64,000 nt of DNA from Varanus komodoensis. Taxonomy: Eukaryota > Chordata > Lepidosauria > Squamata > Varanidae. The notes under the pieces are model-generated. The model was not told the origin of the DNA, searched no databases, and saw nothing but the letters and a program-made list of their open reading frames with translations. The stretch lies in the NCBI RefSeq assembly GCF_004798865.1, contig NW_025336481.1, forward strand, positions 4,271,167 to 4,335,166, in the 5' to 3' direction. Positions 61,791 to 64,000 of this stretch are shown here, in pieces. Within the stretch, counting starts at the first letter, position 1; every line of letters begins with the position of its first letter. The position numbers and the translations under genes are program-made.

Positions 61791-62894
61791 GAACTCCATT
61801 CTTCAAAATGTGACCTTGGAATAATAACACCAGAATCCTATAGCTGCAAAGTAGCTTCTGGACATGCAAAGGTGAGGTCAGAAAAGTGACTTCATAGCTT
61901 GATCTCCAAGGGGCCCCCCCCCCCCCCACAGAAAGAAACATGCCAGCTGCTGTTTCAGGTGAGTCTCAAATGTTTTGGTGAGTGGGGGGGGGGCAGAGAG
62001 GTGCAGGGGGAAGGGGACAGGGGAGACAGGTATCACATGATATAAAACATCCTGCCTGTTCTTCATCTTCCTCTCCTTAAGCTCCAAGGCATGGCACTTG
62101 GACCACAGAAACTGGCCATTAGCTTCTAGCCCTCCATAGGAAAAGGGCTGTGGCGCTCTGGATGCGGTGGCACCCTCCATGGTTCCCACGTGCCGTGCTG
62201 CCTGAGCGGGTAGAAGTACAGAACTGGGTAAGGTCTTGTTAACATCCAAAGCACCTAAATTGCTCTCCAATGCTATCTGAGATATCTTGGTAGATGCGCT
62301 TCTAGTTCTCCTACAGTGTAGGAGCCAGGTGGAAATGATACTTTGGTGACCCATCTTGACAACTGCTTCCTAGCTCAACAGGGTGGGCATTGCATGAGCC
62401 GAACCCCTCTGCTGCCCTACTCAGCCAACATTAAGGAAGGGCACATTAAAAGCCCCTCCCTCCCTCCCCATGTTCTACTCTCAACCAGGAGCATTTGGGC
62501 GCAAGAAGATCTCCCTAAACCATCTCCCTTGGAGACTCCTTATCACTCATCAGCTTAGCCTTCTCAGAATTACTAAATCCTGAATGATGGATGTTTCATT
62601 TGGGCCAACCTGGCATTAAGAAGGAGCACTCAAATGAGTAATAGCAAGCTCATCCATCTCCCCACTTTGGAATAATTGATGTTGAAATAATGGATAGCTG
62701 GATTGATTGATATTGATGGGTGGAACGCTCTGGGCAGTACCAGAAAGTCTGAGTAACCACTCATGAATCCATGCATCCCTTTGATGCCGCTGTGCTCTAC
62801 AAACCTGGCAGGTTTGTCTCACATTCCTCGGAGCTGTGACCCACCCACCTAAATGCAGTCCTAAACTGGCCACTTGCATAGGAGAACAGAATTT
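61791..62894. other. Mostly unassigned; C14 and G-runs
   Basis: A pure C run (61914-61927) and a G9 run (61984-61992) are assembly weak spots. A 158-codon minus frame (61878-62354) crosses them and shows no family. Otherwise there is no recognisable feature. Confidence 0.45.
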
Positions 62895-63015
62895 ATCTAT
62901 TATTTGTTTATTTATTACAAACATTTATATCCCGTCCTTCCAACAAGTGCTCAGGACGGCTTGCACAATGTAAAATTGCAGTGATACAATAATAAAACCA
63001 CAGTGATTAAAACAA
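62895..63015 (-). mobile_element. L2/CR1-type LINE 3' tail
   Basis: CTATTATTTGTTTATTTATT, ACATTTATATCCCGTCCTTC, GTGCTCAGGACGGCTTGCAC and AATGTAAAATTGCAGTGATAC. Clear antisense UTR end. Confidence 0.82.
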
Positions 63016-63384
63016 TATAAAACAGGGCATCGTAAACTAAGAGAAAAGAAAAGAGAGGAAAAGAATAGACCATGCAACTGCGGAAATGCGAAAAGACACA
63101 ACCTGCCTTTCTGGCAATCTTTCTATTAGAGAAGGTGTCTTGGGGAGAAATGAAAGGGGAACAGCAGTCTGTGAGGGCAAAAGTGCCCAGGACAGAACGA
63201 TAGCATGTGGCCAAGTCCAACAAACTCAGAGAAGATTACAGAAGATTATTCTTGTTTGGATCAGGTTATAGCATCTGAGAGAGGCAATGAAAATGCATTT
63301 TTAATCTAGGTTAAATCATCATCTCATTGCACAGCATTTATAGACCTCTCAAGGAATCTACCTCTTGAGGAATCCAAGGTAGCT
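63016..63384. other. No recognisable feature
   Basis: Unassigned. The left part is probably further UTR of the LINE. Confidence 0.4.
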
Positions 63385-63478
63385 TATATAGCTCAATTTT
63401 ATGCTTACAACAACCTGTGAGGTGGGTGGGCTGAGAGCAAGTGACCAGCCCAGAGTTACTCAGTGAGCTTCAATTTAT
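63385..63478 (-). mobile_element. Sauria SINE, 3' half, degraded
   Basis: CTTACAACAACCTGTGAGGT, GGGTGGGCTGAGAGCAAGTG, ACCAGCCCAGAGTTACTCAG and TGAGCTTC. Antisense of the SINE's 3' half. The tRNA-like head is missing. Confidence 0.7.
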
Positions 63479-64000
63479 GTGTAAAATCCACTGAAATGCG
63501 ATGGAGTGGAGATGAGAGGCCAGATATTGGCAATCCGGACTCCATTGCATTACAGTGGCTCTGACCCACAAATGTGTTCCATCTGCAACGTAATGCAGAT
63601 TTACAAAAGTCACATCAGTGTGTGTAGCAAAGTAGAGTTGTGCACTGAAGTTGTCCACAGAGAAGAGAAGAGAAGAGAAGAGAAGCACACTTCTGGCAAA
63701 AATGCACATAGAAATGCAGGCATGCAAGAGCAACACACTCAATGCGAATAACGAAGAGAAACCCATTAATATAAGGAAAACGGCATGGGGAACTATGGTC
63801 ATCAAAAATGCATAAAAACATGTATGATAGGAGAAGTGCATAAAATGCATATGAAGTTCCATGCAGACTTTAAAAGACTGTAACACTGTTATGTTGCTTT
63901 GGAATTCGGCCAAAACAGCTGGAAAAATGAGAAATCAGATGGAATGGAAATCGGTCCTTGCTAGCTTTAACTGGAATTGTTACCCCATGAGACCCAAAGC
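63479..64000. repeat. AT-rich TGCA/TTTT repeat traces and (AGAAG)n
   Basis: A pure (AGAAG)n lies at 63661-63684. Around it, GGCAAAAATGCACATAGAAATGC, AAAAATGCATAAAAACATG and GTGCATAAAATGCATATG recur in the manner of the AT-rich dispersed family. No other feature is seen up to the window end. Confidence 0.45.

Overview
This window looks like a gene-free, transposon-rich stretch of a squamate reptile (lizard or snake) genome. Three things suggest this. There are several copies of the tRNA-derived Sauria SINE. They occur with BovB-, L2- and CR1-type LINE fragments. There is also a tRNA-derived SINE with an (ACCTTT)n tail. I found no open reading frame on either strand that I can assign to a host protein. 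The longest open frames (up to about 260 codons) match no family I know, or fall in repeats. The only recognisable coding sequence belongs to transposable elements: an L2 reverse-transcriptase C-terminus, BovB reverse-transcriptase fragments, a mariner transposase tail and a pogo-like transposase tail.

Layout. Bases 1-3205 are a regular satellite with a 176-177 bp period. Its monomers carry telomere-like CCCTAA and TAGGGTT words facing each other. A full-length SINE sits inside it, flanked by a perfect 12-bp target-site duplication made of satellite sequence. From 3.2 to 12 kb there are CR1 fragments, palindromic MITEs, a 70-bp minisatellite and a 5S-rRNA-derived fragment. From 12.4 to 13.2 kb is a low-repeat stretch that reads like a conserved non-coding element, followed by a candidate solo LTR. 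A pogo-like DNA transposon with clean TIRs and a TA duplication lies at 15.3-16.4 kb, and a mariner relic at 18.3 kb. Between 19 and 33 kb are L2 3' ends, including a young-looking copy with a 148-codon open C-terminal frame, three BovB 3' ends, Sauria SINEs and a second LTR. A hAT-type non-autonomous element with a perfect 8-bp target duplication is at 36.5-36.8 kb. From 37 to 46 kb are more LINE fragments, another low-repeat candidate element, a third LTR and a 100-N assembly gap beside a (CCCTT)n microsatellite. From 46 to 57 kb the main content is L2 fragments, SINEs and an unnamed dispersed repeat family. At 57.6-58.4 kb lies the best candidate conserved regulatory element. The last 6 kb hold SINE, CR1, L2 and BovB fragments, with a short interstitial telomeric repeat exactly at the broken edge of a BovB copy.

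There is no gene network to describe. The functional interest lies in the telomere-like satellite, the candidate enhancers, the telomeric repeat at a LINE breakpoint and two dispersed repeat families that I could not name. All family assignments were made by eye from remembered consensus features. No database search was run.
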